From positions 742,780-806,779 of the forward strand of contig WBVU01000019.1 in the NCBI GenBank assembly GCA_009192285.1: a stretch of DNA of 64,000 nt, read 5' to 3'. Origin of the DNA: Morchella semilibera. Lineage: Eukaryota > Ascomycota > Pezizomycetes > Pezizales > Morchellaceae. Shown one piece after another: positions 20,759 to 33,600 of this stretch (position 1 is its first letter; each line of letters starts with the position of its first letter). The position numbers were made by a program, and so were the translations under genes. The notes below the pieces were generated by a model that saw only the letters and a program-made list of their open reading frames with translations, was not told where the DNA came from and did not search any database.

Positions 20759-21128
20759 TGTGATGGAGTAACCTGACGCAAAGTAGAAGATGACAATGAT
20801 GACGCAGAAGGACTCGAGGAGCACAGCCTCCATGACAAGGAGACCGACGAAGACAAGAAGAATGCTAGGCAAGCACAAGCACAGACACCGGCAAAGATAA
20901 AGGCAAAGGCACAAGAGCACAAGATAGGGAGAGTGAGGATCGGATGGACCTCAACGAGAATAAGGAGAAGTACTATGAGTTTCCTCTTTAGAGGTCAGAA
21001 TCTTGAATAGAATCTACGGCTTGAGAATAGTAGTAGATTCCTATGTACCAAGATTACAGGAAGACGAGACAGAGAGAAAAGAAAGAAGAAACTAAGGAAA
21101 ACATCTATCCCCATTATTTAACACCTCT
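20759..21128 (-). repeat. truncated 5' LTR of E1
   Basis: Starts TGTGATGGAGTAACC and matches the R-U5 half of the LTR up to CCCATTATTTAACACCTC, where the 5' LTR of E3 begins. The U3 half is absent from the window. Confidence 0.85.
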
Positions 21129-21761
21129 TGTCCCGGCGTCTTGGCATTTGTCCCGACAGTTTGGTAGGAGATGTATGGTTGTGATTGTTAGGGTAATGAT
21201 AAGCGAGAGCGGGGAGTGCGAGGTGGAGGCTGTCGTCATTAGGTTCTGGGAGGTTCGATGGCGTGATGGATTGGTAATGTGGAATAGTGGAGATGGTGGG
21301 GAGGATGACAGGGTGTGGTAGCAACAGGTTTCTATGCGGTTCTATGAGCAAAAGTGTGAGTCATAACGGACTAGGGGAGGAGGTGTGTTAAATAGCGGGG
21401 ATAGATGTTTTCCTTAGTTCTTTCTTTCTTTTCTCTCTGTATCGTCTTCCTGTTATCTCGGTACATAGGAATCTACTCCTATTTCTAAGCCATAGCCTCT
21501 CGTACCAAAGACTCGGTCCTCTGACCAAAGGAAACTTATAATACCTATCATCGTTCTCGTTGGGGTCTATTCAGTCCTCAGTCTCCCTGCTCTGTGCTCC
21601 TGTGCCCTTGCCCCTGCCTTTGTCTTTGCCGGTGCTTGTGCTTGTACCTGTCCGGTGTTGCCCCTCTCTTCATCAGCCTCCTCGTCGAGAAGACTGTGCT
21701 CCTCGAGTCCCTCTGCGTCATCATTGTCATCTTCTTCTTTGCGTCGGGTTACTCCATCACA
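21129..21761 (+). repeat. 5' LTR of E3
   Basis: 633 bp, TGTCCCGGCGTC...ACTCCATCACA. The self-primer sequence is changed to GTATCGTCTT here, but intact (GTCTCGTCTT) in the 3' LTR. Confidence 0.9.
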
Positions 21762-21822
21762 CTAAGACAAGACCACCCTTACTTGACTGGCACAGTTCAA
21801 GTTCCTCGCACCATAGTTTACC

Positions 21823-23518
21823 ATGACTACCCCTGCTACCAATGCATTTGATTATCAAAAGCTCTATACGGATCTCGAGGGGTTCTTTGTCGCTCACCCT
21901 CAGGTGGACCCCGCCGCAATGGAGGAAGCGAAACAAGCGTATACCCTTCTCCAAAGAGCGCACGTATCACGGAGCGAAGCGGAGTACAGGGCAAAGCGAG
22001 CCAAGGTACACTACCTAGGCGGGACGTAACAGTAATTCTCGAGGCAGGCGAGGCGAGGCTATGGAACGAAGCGGGACGCGAGGTAGAACCAAAGACCTGA
22101 GTATATTTCGAAGGACTACAAACTCCTGAAGATAGGAAGGTTGCGTGAAGAGGAAAGAAAAAGAACTATCTACAGGCGAAAACGAGGTCCCTATATATAT
22201 ACCACATACCGACACGATGACTCATCCACGTAACCCTGTACAGAACCCCATAGAATCTCCCAAGACCCGTAACCCCGATCCCAACCTTATCTCCTAATCC
22301 CGAACCTCTATTACCGAACCAAACCCCTGCTTCCGAAACCCAAAGAATCCTAAAGAATCCCTGACTAATCCCTCTTCCCGCAACACCGCTAGACCATGTT
22401 CCACGCCGTGATAGCACGGAGGGGTTCAGCAATATGCGATCGACCTCACCTCCTACCACTCCGAATCCGAACAAGGCCGGGCCGAGTTCCATAAAGAAAT
22501 CCAGGGACTACGGGCTAAGATTAAGAAGTTGCAAGAAGGAGTCAAAGGAGGTCTAGAGGAGATCCATGACGACTTAACCAAACCCTCCAAGTCAGAGAAA
22601 CTTCCCGACCCGGAGAAATACCGGGGCGATCGCAAAACTCTTCGGACCTTTCAGAGACAACTACAGATTAAACTTACGGCTAACCTTGATCGTTTTCCTA
22701 CTTCGACTCAACAATTGGCGTATTCTATTTCTCGATTGGAAGGACCGGCGGCGGATCAATTTCTAGTTTATATTACGGATGAAGGAATCGCTCTCGATTC
22801 CATGGCAGAATTCTTTGAAATCCTGGATAATGCGTTTGGGGATCCGGATCGCGCTGCCACTGCTGCTCGCAACTTGAGGAAAATCAGACAACGTCAACGC
22901 ACCTTCTCTGAGTACTTTGCAGAGTTTCAGCGGTATGCTGCCGACTCTGAGTTCAACGAGGCGGCGAAGATTGAATGTCTTTTGGAAGGGCTCAACCAAG
23001 ACTTGATGGCCCTAATGATTCAGAATGAAACACCGACCACGATTAAGGACTGCGGGCTGCTCCTTCAGCATCTTGGTAATAAGCAACGGGCGCTACAGGC
23101 CAGGATGGGAAGATTTCTTTTTCAGATTCCAAGTGCCCCTACTCCGCAACCCTTTGCTCCTCGTCCGCCCGTTGCACCAGCAACATCCCCAGTCGTACGA
23201 GGACCACCCCAACCACCACCGAAGAATGCTGCGCCAGCGGCCCATCCGTCCTATACTCCTGGGGTAGCTGTCCCTATGGATTTGTCTAATAGTTATCGTC
23301 GCCCGGATCCCAGAGAAAGGGAGGCACGTCGTGTGGAGAATTGTTGTTATTATTGTGGGGGGGTTGGACATTTGGTTCGAGATTGTAAGCTTTCGCCTTC
23401 GGGAAGGGCAGCACCAAGGATGAGGGGAGCATTATTGGAAGCAAAGAAGGAAAAGAAGGGAAAAGAGGAGGAGTTTCTGTCGGATGAGGAAGAGTTAAAA
23501 GATTCGTCCCTGGCCTAA
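21823..23518 (+). pseudogene. E3 gag, split by an insertion
   Basis: Gag from the ATG at 21823 (MTTPATNAFDYQKLYTDLEG) to 21964, interrupted by the TATCACGG element, resuming at 22419 and open to the TAA at 23516-23518. The second part has the capsid core and a CCHC knuckle CYYCGGVGHLVRDC. Without the insertion the frame would be close to E2 Gag. Confidence 0.88.
21965..22413 (-). mobile_element. TATCACGG-ended LTR-like insertion, copy 2
   Basis: 449 bp, same length and nearly the same sequence as the copy at 18193, TATCACGGAG...CCGTGATA, with a GCACG target duplication (21960-21964 and 22414-22418). It disrupts E3 gag. Confidence 0.78.
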
Positions 23519-23556
23519 GCAACATAGCCCAGGGACCTCCAAAGGTTTTCTCTCAA

Positions 23557-26187
23557 GTGTCTATTTCAACGTTTTCAGTATCAGAGGGGGAAATGGATGG
23601 GAATCAATTGATTGTAGTTTGTTCTATTTCACAAAATAAAAAATCCATTGTACCCACTTATGCCTTGATTGATACTGGAGCGTCGGGATATGCATTTATT
23701 GATGAAGACTTTGTGCGCCGCCATGAATTAAAGATGAAAAATCTGAGGACTGAGAGGGAGATTGATGTGATTGATGGAAGGCCTATTGAATCCGGGAACG
23801 TGACCAAGAAGGTGACGTTAGAATTGGAAATTAATGGACATGTAGAGGAGTGTCCTTTCTTTGTTACCAAGTTGGGGCATTATCCGATTGTGATGGGAAT
23901 ACCTTGGTTGAGGAAGCATGGAGTTTTGATTGACAGTGGGAGGAATGAAATTCGCTTCCAATCATCAGTATGCCTTGAACATTGCATAGTCAGTCGCAAA
24001 CCTATTGTTGCTCGAGGAATCTCAACTTCACCGCCAGAAAGACCTGTTACAAATATTTCGGCAATTACTCCTCGATCGTTTAAGAAGCTCTCGCAAGACC
24101 CTACTGTGCAAATTTATTCGACCACCCTTTATGCTGTCAATAAAATATTGGAGATGCCTGCCAACCCTGATGGAACGATCCCAATTGATTATCAGCGGTT
24201 CCGACAGTTGTTCGATGAGACCAATGCCTCTAGATTACCGCCACATCGTCCCTATGACCATGAGATCAAACTTCAGGAAGGGACAGCACCACCCTTTGGT
24301 CCCATGTATAGTATGTCACGGGAAGAGTTGAAGGCATTGAGGGATTATTTGGCCGATAATTTGCAGAAAGGATTTCTTCGATCTAGCAATTCTCCAGCTG
24401 GGGCTCCGGTGCTATTTGTTAAGAAAGCCGATGGTTCCTTGCGCTTGTGTGTTGATTATCGGAAGTTGAATGCCATTACGGTTAAGGATCGATATCCTCT
24501 TCCCCTTACACTGGAAACTATGGCCAACCTGGCATGGGCGAATTATTTTACAAAGCTGGATTCACGTTGGGGCTATAATCAGATTAGGATTAAAGAGGGG
24601 GATGAATGGAAAACGGCTTTTAGAACCCGGCATGGGCATTGGGAATATTTGGTAATGCCTTTTGGGTTGACGAATGCTCCTGCCACTTTTCAACGCTGGA
24701 TCAATGATATTCTTCGGTCTTTTCTAGATCGCTGTGCGACGGCCTATTTGGATGATACTCTTATCTACTTAGAAAGATTGGAGCAACATCAGCAGGATGT
24801 ACGGCAAGTGCTAGAAGCCCTGGAAGCCAACGAGGTCCATCTAAAACCAGAGAAATGCGAATTTAGCGTACAAGAAACAAAATATTTGGGCATGATTTTG
24901 ACCCATGGAGGAATGAAGATGGATCCTGCTAAGGTACAGACAATTGTGGACTGGGAGGCGCCGAAGACAGTGAAGGAGGTTCAAGAGTTTCTTGGGTTTG
25001 CCAATTTCTATCGACGCTTTATTTATGCTTATTCCCGAGTGGCTCGGCCATTGACTGCCCTGACGAAAAAACATGTACGATTTGAGTGGACCCAGAAGGT
25101 TGAACAAGCTTTTCAAAAACTCAAAACTGCCTTTACCACCGCTCCAGTGTTAATGCACCCGGATCCTGAGAAGGAATTCATTGTGGAGACAGATGCATCA
25201 GATTATGTGTCGGCAGGGATATTGTCCCAACGGGACGATGAAGGAATACTCCACCCAGTCGCTTTTTTCTCCAAGACACACTCGCCGGCGGAATGCAATT
25301 ATGAGATTTATGATAAGGAGTTGCTGGCAATCATTCGTTGTTTTGAGGAATGGAGACCTCACCTGGAGACAGCTCAATTTCAAGTCAAAGTGCTCACAGA
25401 CCATCGTAATCTTGAGTACTTTATGTCAACTAAATTGCTGAATCGGCGGCAAACTCGTTGGGCGGAGTTTTTGTCGCAATTCAATTTTGTTATTCAATAC
25501 AGACCTGAGAAGCAGGACAGGAAGGTCGATATTCTGACCAGAAGGTCTAGGGATTTACCGAAGGAGGGGGACGAGAGATTGGAACAACAAAGTCGGGTAG
25601 TTTTGAAGAAAGAGAATTTAAATGCAAAGATAAGTTTGTTAGCGGGTTCTTTGTCAAATGAACCCGCTGAAGGATCGTCTCCTGTACTTGATTTATTTAA
25701 CAAAGCTTACCAGTGTGATAGCTTTCCAAGTAAAGTTGTATCCATGCTTCGGGACGGCGTTCGACAATCGAAAGAGATTTCGTTGGGCGAGTGCAAGGAA
25801 AGCGAGGGGGGGTTACTGCTTTATCGGAATACCCTTTACGTCCCTGACTTTGACGAACTCAAACTCTATCTGCTACGAGAGTATCACGATAAACCTTCGG
25901 CTGGACACCCTGGACGATCAAAGACTTTGGAACTTCTCAGCCGGGAATATTATTGGCCGACCATGCGGAAATATACAGACCGCTATGTCCAGAACTGTCA
26001 TATCTGTCGGCAAAGCAAGACGAACCATAATCCACTACAAGGAGTTCTACGCCCATTATCGGTGCCTAAAGGACCCTGGACGGACGTCACGATGGATTTT
26101 GTAACGGGACTTCCGGAGAGTCATGGATTTAATGCCATTCTAGTAGTGGTGGATCGGTTGACAAAGATGAAGCATTTGATTCCCACG
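23557..26187 (+). pseudogene. E3 pol, first part, open up to a solo LTR
   Basis: Protease (DTGASG), RT (YLDDTLIY: the usual Ile after YLDD is Thr), RNase H, zinc region and the first integrase Asp are in one frame. At 26188 the frame runs into an inserted LTR and continues for about 103 codons of LTR-derived Asp/Glu- and Ala/Gln/Lys-rich sequence before stopping at 26496. This makes a chimeric frame lacking the integrase Asp and Glu that follow. Confidence 0.88.
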
Positions 26188-26818
26188 TGTGACGGAGTAA
26201 CCCGACGCAAAGAAGAAGATGACAATGATGACGCAGAGGAACTCGAGGAGCATAGTCTACTCGACGAGGGGGCTGATGAAGACAGAGGCGACATCGGGCA
26301 GGCACAAGCACAGGCACCGGCAAAGGCAAAGGTAAGAGCAAGGACACAGGAACACAGTGCAGGGAGAGTGAGGACCGGATGGACCTCAACGAGAACGATG
26401 AGAGGTACTATGAGTTTCCTCTTGTCAGAGGACCGAGTCTTTGGTACGAGAAGCTATGGCTTAGAAATAGGAGTAGATTCCTATGTACCGAGATAACAGG
26501 AAGACGAGACAGAGAGAAAAGAAAGAAAGAACTAAGGAAAACATCTAACCCCGCTATTTAACACTCCCCTCCACCAGTCCGCTATGACTCATACATCACC
26601 TCATAGAAATCCATAGAAATCTATCGCAACCACATCGCATATTCCTCCCCACCATCTCCGTTAATTACATTACCAATCCATCACGCCACCGAACCTCCTA
26701 GAACCTAATGACGACAGCCTCCACTTCGTACTCCCCGCTCTCGCTTAACATTACCCTAATAATCACAACCGTACATCTTCTATCGGACTGTCGGGACAAA
26801 TGCCAAGACGCCGGGACA
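26188..26818 (-). repeat. solo LTR in E3 pol, target duplication CCACG
   Basis: 631 bp, TGTGACGGAGTAACCCG to GACGCCGGGACA, flanked by CCACG (26183-26187 and 26819-26823). Opposite in orientation to E3. Confidence 0.93.
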
Positions 26819-27145
26819 CCACGACGGAGAATGTTAGTGGCAGAGACCTGTCCCGTCTATACCTGGAGCAGGTATGGAAGATACATGGGTTACCCGAAAC
26901 TATTGTTTCCGATCGAGGGACACAGTTTACTGCTGAATTTTGGAAAGTCCTTTGCGAACGGCTGGAAATTGCCCCTCGCTACTCCATAGCCTTTCATCCT
27001 CAGACCGATAGGCAAACACAAAGGACTAATGCGATTATGGAGCAGTACCTCCGCAGTTATGTATCATATCAACAAGATAACTGGGCGGACTTTTTACCTC
27101 TGGCTGAATTTGCTACTAATAATCATATCTCCGAAACTACTAACA
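26819..27145 (+). pseudogene. E3 pol, integrase core fragment
   Basis: Continues E3 integrase: [19 protein letters not shown] with the second Asp, then the region where E2 has GQTERTN; here the row reads RQTQRTN, so the catalytic Glu is replaced by Gln. The fragment ends in an LTR-like insertion. Confidence 0.85.
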
Positions 27146-27546
27146 TATCACGGCGTACCATGGACTTCGCGGAGGAAGAGGATATTGAAGAATAGGTGTT
27201 CGGGTATAAGGTTTTCTTTTGGGGTTTTTAGAGTTTCTATGGGTTTCCGTTACACGATGTGATGAGTCATGATTGTACAAGGATTAGGAGGGGTATATAT
27301 ATGTTGCTACGGATCTTTCCTTTGTCCTTTTTCCTTTTTTCCTTTCTTACGTGTTCTTCCTGGTATCAACCCTACGGTTTAGTTTCATTTCGTCTAGTGT
27401 CTTTAGTTCCGAATCTGGACCCTCTGCCCTACAACCCTGCTCCTCGGTTAAGTCTCTCTGCCCTCGTCCCTCGTCCTCGTCTCCGCTTTCGCCTCGGTTG
27501 TGTACCTCGGCTCTCTTGCCCGTTGTTTCCGTGTTGCTCCGTAACA
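27146..27546 (+). mobile_element. LTR-like insertion related to the TATCACGG elements
   Basis: About 401 bp, TATCACGGCGTACC to CCGTAACA, with flanks TAACA and TTACA (one mismatch), consistent with a 5-bp target duplication. It has a GATGAGTCATG motif and TATATATATG box in the same order as the two 449-bp copies, but the body is different. Confidence 0.6.
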
Positions 27547-28195
27547 TTACATATCCCCCTTCCAAGCTAACTATGGGAGACATCAGAGAATGACATTTGG
27601 ACCCTTACAGCACGGACAAACAGTGAATGCGGACCAGGCTAATGGGTTGGCACGAGAGATGTCCCAAGTATTTGATTTTTTGAAAAGCGAGATGTTTAGG
27701 GCACAGAAGATACAGGAGGAGATGGCTAACTTACACCGTACCCCGGCACCTCGATATGCGGTCGGCGATTTCGCCTAGCTCTCGACTAGAAATATTGAAA
27801 CAAAACGATCCTCGAAAAAACTTGACTGGAAACAAATTGGTCCCTACTCGGTCAAACGAATTGTGAGCCCTTATGTCTACGAGTTGGAATTACCTGCCTC
27901 TATGAAAATACACCCGGTATTTCATGTTTCATTATTATCGCCGACAGTTGGGGATCCTATTCCCGGACAAATTGTTGAACCACCCCCACCGGTGGAAGTT
28001 GAAGGAGAGACCGAATGGGAAGTAGCGGAGATATTGGATTCGCGGAAGAGGGGGCGACGGGTGGAGTACTTGGTTATATATGCTGGATATGAAGAACCAT
28101 CCTGGCAACCTTCGGGTGATTTGGAGCATAGTCCTGATATTAGAAAAGCATTTCATGACCAATATCCTTCGAAACCTCGGCCTATCAGGAGCTAG
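27547..28195 (+). pseudogene. E3 pol 3' part with chromodomain, one stop
   Basis: GPLQHGQTVNADQANGLARE region, then a TAG at about 27776 where E2 has the Trp codon of DSVWLS (a G-to-A change), then the GPY-like region and chromodomain to 28195. Confidence 0.85.
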
Positions 28196-28216
28196 GCCCT
28201 TGGAGGGGACCTGATC

Positions 28217-28850
28217 TGTCCCAGCGTCTTGGCATTTGTCCCGATAGTTTGGTAGGAGATGTATGGTTGTGATTGTTAGAGTAATGATAAGCGAGAGCGG
28301 GGAATGCGAGGTGGAGGCTGTCGTCATTAGGTTCTGGGAGGTTCGATGGCATGATGGATTGGTAATATGGAATAGCGGAGATGGTGGGGAGGATGACAGG
28401 GTGTGGTAGCAACAGGTTTCTATGAGGTTCTATGAGCAAAAGTGTTAGTCATAACAGAATAGGGGAGGAGGTGTGTTAAATAGCGGGGATAGTTGTTTTT
28501 CCTTAGTTCTTTCTTTCTTTTCTCTCTGTCTCGTCTTCCTGTTATCTCGGTACATAGGAATCTACTCCTATTTCTAAGCCATAGCCTCTTGTACCAAAGA
28601 CTCAGTCCTCTGACCAGAGGAAACTTATAGTACCTATCATCGTTCTCGTTGAGGTGCATTCAGTCCTCAGTCTCCCTGCTCTGTGCTCCTGTGCCCTTGC
28701 TCTTGCCTTTGCCTTCGCCGGTGCTTGTGCTTGTACCTGTCCGGTATTGCCCCTGTCTTCATCAGCCTCCTCGTCGAGAAGACTGTGCTCCTCGAGTCCC
28801 TCTGCGTCATCATTGTCATCTTCTTCTTTGCGTCGGGTTACTCCGTCACA
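28217..28850 (+). repeat. 3' LTR of E3
   Basis: 634 bp, TGTCCCAGCGTC...ACTCCGTCACA. Followed at once by AGCAGTTACCCC, which is mid-pol sequence of E4. Confidence 0.9.
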
Positions 28851-29982
28851 AGCAGTTACCCCTCGATCGTTGAAAAACTTGGCTCAGGATCCTACTGTTC
28901 TAGTCTATTCAACCACTCTATATGCCGTTAATAAAATATTGGAGATGCCTGTCAATCCTGATGGAAAAATCCCGATATATTATCAACGCTTCCGACAGTT
29001 ATTTGATGAAATCAATGCATGCAGGCTACCACCACACCGTTCTTATGATCACGAGATAAAACTACAAGAAGGAACCGTACCACACTTTGGTCCCATGTAT
29101 AGTATGTCTCAGGAAGAGTTGAAGGTGTTGAGAGATTATCTGGCCGATAATTTGAAGAAAGGATTTCTTAGGTCTAGCAATTCCCCAGCGGGTGCTCCGG
29201 TGCTATTTGTCAAGAAGGCTGATGGTTCCTTACATTTGTCCGTTGATTACCGGAAGCTAAATGCTATTACGGTTAAGGATCGATATCCTCTTCACTTTAC
29301 ACCAGAAACTATGGACAACCTAACACAGGCAAATTATCTTACCAAGCTGTACTTACGATGGGGTTATAATCAGATTTGGATTAAAGAGGGGGATGAATGG
29401 AAAACGGCTTTTAGAACGCGCTATAGACATTGGGAATATCTGTTGATGCCTTTTGGTCTAACCAACGTGCCCGCTACCTTTCAACGCTGGATCAACGATA
29501 TCCTTCGGCCCTTTCTGGACTGTTGTGCTACGGCTTATCTTGATGATATTCTGATTTATTCGGAAATCCTGTAGCAACACCAAACAGGATGTGCAACAAG
29601 TATTGGAAGCCCTAGAGGCCAACGAGATTCACCTGAACCCGAGAAGTGTGAATTCAGCGTGCAGGAAACTAAATATTTGGGAATGATTTTAACTCCTGGA
29701 GGAATGAAGATGGACCCTGCTAAGGTACAGACAATTGTGGATTGGGAGGCGCCGAAGACAGTGAAGGAAGTTCAGGAATTTCTTGAGTTTGCTAATTTTT
29801 ATCGACGCTTTATTTATGCCCACTCCCGAGTGGCTCGGCCATTAACTGCCCTGACGAAAAAGTATGTTCGATTCGAGTGGACCCAAAAGGTTGAACAAGC
29901 CTTTCAGAAACTTAAGACTGCCTTCACCACTGCTCCCGTATTGATGCATCCTGACCTAGAGAAAGAGTTTATCGTGGAAACC
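28851..29982 (+). pseudogene. E4 pol, RT part
   Basis: RT with LFVKKADGSLHLSVDYRKLN and YLDDILIYSE, then frame changes near 29573-29650 and an open stretch to EKEFIVET, where E5 is inserted. Confidence 0.85.
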
Positions 29983-30608
29983 TGTGACGGAGTAACCCGA
30001 CGCAAAGAAGAAGATGACAATGATGACGCAGAGGAACTCGAGGAGCACAGTGTACTCGACGAGGGGGCCGATGAAGACAGGGACAACCCCGGGCAGGCAC
30101 AAGCACAGGCACCGGCGAAGACAAAGGCAAAAGCAAGGGCACAAGAGCAGGGAGAGTGAGGACCGAATGGACCTCAACGAGAACGATAAGAAGTACTATG
30201 AGTTTCCTCTTGTCAGAGGATCGAGTCGTTGATACGAGAGACTATGGCTTGAGAATAGGAGTAGATTCCTATGTACCGAGATAACAGGAAGACGAGACGA
30301 AGAGAAAAGAGAAAAAGAACTAAGAAAAAACATCTAACCCTGCTATTTAACACTATTCCTCCACCAGTCCGCTATGACTTAAATATCAGCTCATAGAAAC
30401 CCACAGAAACTCGTCGCATCTACCCCTCGTATTCCTCCCCACCATCTTCGCTATTTACATTACAAATCCATCACGCCATCGAACCTCCCAGAACCTGATG
30501 ACGACACTCTCCCTTAACACACCCCCGTCCTCGCTTAGCTATTCCTAAATAATCACAGCAGCGCTTCGACTACCGAACCCTCGGGACCGATGCCAAGACG
30601 CCGGGACA
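29983..30608 (-). repeat. 3' LTR of E5
   Basis: 626 bp, TGTGACGGAGTAACCCG to GCCGGGACA on the + strand. Confidence 0.93.
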
Positions 30609-30629
30609 GATGAGGTCCCCTCCTAGGGC

Positions 30630-33600
30630 CTAGCTCCTGATAGGCCGAGGTTTCGAAGGGTATTGCTCATGAAACGCTCTTCGAAGGTCAGGACTATGTT
30701 CAAGATCGCTCAAAGGTTGCCAGGAAGGTTCTTCATATCCAACATATCTAACCAAGTACTCCACCCGCCTTCCTCTCTTCCGCGAGTCCAATATCTCCGC
30801 TACCTCCCATTCAGTCTCTCCTTCTACCTCTACGGGTGGGGGTGGTTCAACAATTTGTCCAGGAACAGGGTCATGTATCGTTGGTGATAGCAATGAAACG
30901 TGGAATACCGGATGTATTTTCATAGAGGCAGGTAATTCCAGTTCATAGGCATAAGGACTCACAATGCGTTTAACCGGATATGGACTGATTTGCTTTCAGT
31001 CGAATTTGTTTGAGGGTCGCTTTGTTTCGATATTTCGAGTAGAAAGCCAGACAGAATCACCAACCGCATATCGAGGTGCTGGAGTACGATATAAATTGGC
31101 TGTTTCCTCCTGTATCTTCTGAGCCCTAAACATCTCACTTTTTAAGAAATCAAAGACTTGGGACATCTCCCGTGCCAACCCATTAGCCTGATCCTCATTT
31201 ATTGTCTGCCCATGTTGTAATGGTCCAAATGTCATTCTCGGGTGTCTCCCATAGTTAGCCTGAAAGGGGACATATTAGTCGTTTCGGAAATGTGATTATT
31301 GGTAGCGAATTCAGCAAGAGGTAGGAAATCGGCCCAATTATCCTGTTGATAGGAGACATAGCTGCGTAGGTATTGCTCCATAATCGCATTGATTCTCTTT
31401 GTCTGCCCATCCGTCTGGGGATGAAATGCAGTGGAATATCGTGGGGCTATCTCTAATCGATCACAAAGAACTTTCCAAAACTCAGCCGTAAACTGTGTCC
31501 CTCGATCCGAAACAATAGTCTCTGGCAATCCATGTAGCTTCCATACCTGCTCCAGGTATAGACGAGACAGATTCCTGGCGTTAACATTTTCTGTTGTAGG
31601 AATCAAATGTTTCATCTTTGTTAACCGATCCACTACCACTAGTATAGCATTAAACCCATTGCTTTCCGGAAGTCCGGTTACAAAATCCATGGTTATATCC
31701 GTCCAAGGTCCCTTGGGTATTGATAATGGTTGTAGGACCCCTTGAAGAGGATTACGGTTCGCTTTACTCCGCCGACAGATATAACAATTCCGAACATAGC
31801 GGTCTGTATATTTCCGCATGGTCGGCCAGTAATATTCCCGGCTGAGAAGCTCCAAAGTCTTTGACCGTCCAGGATGCCCAGCTGAAGGTTTATCATGATA
31901 CTCTCGTAGCAGGTAGATCTTGAGTTCGTCGAAGTCGGGGACATAAAGAGTATTCCAGTAAAGCAATAACCCCTCCTCGCTCTCCTTGCACTCAGCCAAC
32001 GAAATCTCCTTCGATTGTTGAACGCCATTTCGGAGCATGGATAGGATTTTGTTTGGAAAGCTATCACTCTGGTAAGCTTGGTTAAACAAATCAAGTACGG
32101 AAGACGATCCTTCAGCGGGTTCATTTGACAAAGAGCCCGCTAACAAACTCATCTTCGCATCTAAATTCTCTCTCTTTAAAACCACTCGACTTTGTTGTTC
32201 CAATCTCTCATCCCCTTCCTTCGGTAAATCCTTATTCCTCCTGGTCAAAATATCAACCTTCCTTCCCTGCTTCCCGGGCCTATATTGAATAACAAAATTG
32301 AACCGAGACAAAAACTCCGCCCAACGGGTTTGGCGCCGGTTCAGCAATTTAGTTGACATAAAATACTCCAGATTGCGATGATCTGTGAGCACCCTTACTT
32401 GGAATTGAGCTGTCTCCAGATGAGGTCTCCATTCTTCAAAACAGCGAATAATGGCCAGCAACTCTTTGTCATAAATTTCATAGTTGCATTCCGCAGGTGA
32501 ATGTGTCTTGGAAAAGAAGGCAACTGGATGGAGGATTCCTTCGTCGTCGCGTTGTGATAATATTCCCGCCGACACATAATCTGACGCATCGGTTTCCACA
32601 ACAAATTCTTTCTCAGGGTCAGGATGCATCAATACGGGAGCAGTGGTAAAGGCCGTCTTGAGTTTCTGAAAGCTTGTTCAACCTTTTGAGTCCACTCGAA
32701 TCGTACATGCTTTTTCGTCAAAGCGGTCAAGGGTTGAGCCACTCGGGAATATGCATAGATAAAGCGTCGATAAAAATTGGCAAACCCAAGAAATTCCTGA
32801 ACCTCCTTCACTGTTTTCGGCGCCTCCCAATCCACAATCGTTTGCACCTTAGCAGGATCCATCTTCATTCCCCCTGGAGTTAAAATCATACCCAGGTATT
32901 TAGTCTCCTGTACACTGAATTCACACTTCTCGGGCTTTAAATGAACCTCGTTGGCCTCCAGAGCCTCTAGTACTTGGCGCACATCCTGTTGGTGTTGCTC
33001 CAAGGTTTCCGAATAAATAAGAATATCATCCAGATACGCAGTAGCACAGCGATCTAGAAAGGGCCGGAGGATATCATTAATCCAACGTTGAAAAGTAGCG
33101 GGCGCATTGGTTAGACCAAAGGGCATCACCAAGTATTTCCAATGTCCGTAACGCGTCCTAAAAGCCGTCTTCCATTCGTCCCCTTCTTTAATCCGAATTT
33201 GATTATAACCCCATCGCAAATCCAACTTGGTAAAATAATTCGCCCGTGCTAGGTTAGCCATCGTTTCGGGTGTAAGAGGAAGAGGGTATCGATCCTTGAC
33301 TGTAATGGCGTTTAGCTTCCGATAATCGACGCACAAGCGTAAAGAACCATCAGCTTTCTTAACAAATAGCACCGGAGCACCGGCTGGGGAATTACTAGAC
33401 CGAAGGAATCCTTTCTTCAAATTGTCAGTCAGATAATCCCTTAATGCTCTCAGCTCCTCTCGCGACATACTATACATAGGACCAAAGGGTGGTGCGGTTC
33501 CTTCTTGTAGCTTTATTTCATGGTCATAGTGACGATGTGGTGGTAACCGAGAGGCATTAGTTTCATCGAACAATTGTCGAAAACGTTGATAGTCAATTGG

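Larger units (their letters stand above)
8364..21128 (-). mobile_element. E1: old, fragmented Ty3/gypsy chromovirus, minus strand
   Basis: Reading from high to low coordinates: truncated 5' LTR (20759-21128), leader with the self-priming site, gag with most of its coding part deleted (20492-20758), gag end and protease (19355-19859), then pol pieces 11659-11934 and 8996-11025, then an LTR (8364-8995). Three solo LTRs of the same family have landed in it with exact 5-bp target duplications, and one of those hosts E2. The integrase second half and chromodomain are missing at the 8995/8996 junction. The 5' LTR is cut at 21128 where E3 starts. The element is dead: many frameshifts and stops. Confidence 0.85.
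21129..28850 (+). mobile_element. E3: chromovirus with three nested insertions
   Basis: 5' LTR 21129-21761, gag 21823-23518, pol 23557-28195, 3' LTR 28217-28850. Guests: a TATCACGG element in gag, a solo LTR at 26188-26818, and a related 401-bp element at 27146-27546. The outer flanks (CCTCT before, AGCAG after) do not match, and the sequence beyond the 3' LTR is pol of another copy (E4). The present ends therefore probably arose by recombination between LTRs rather than simple insertion. Confidence 0.88.
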
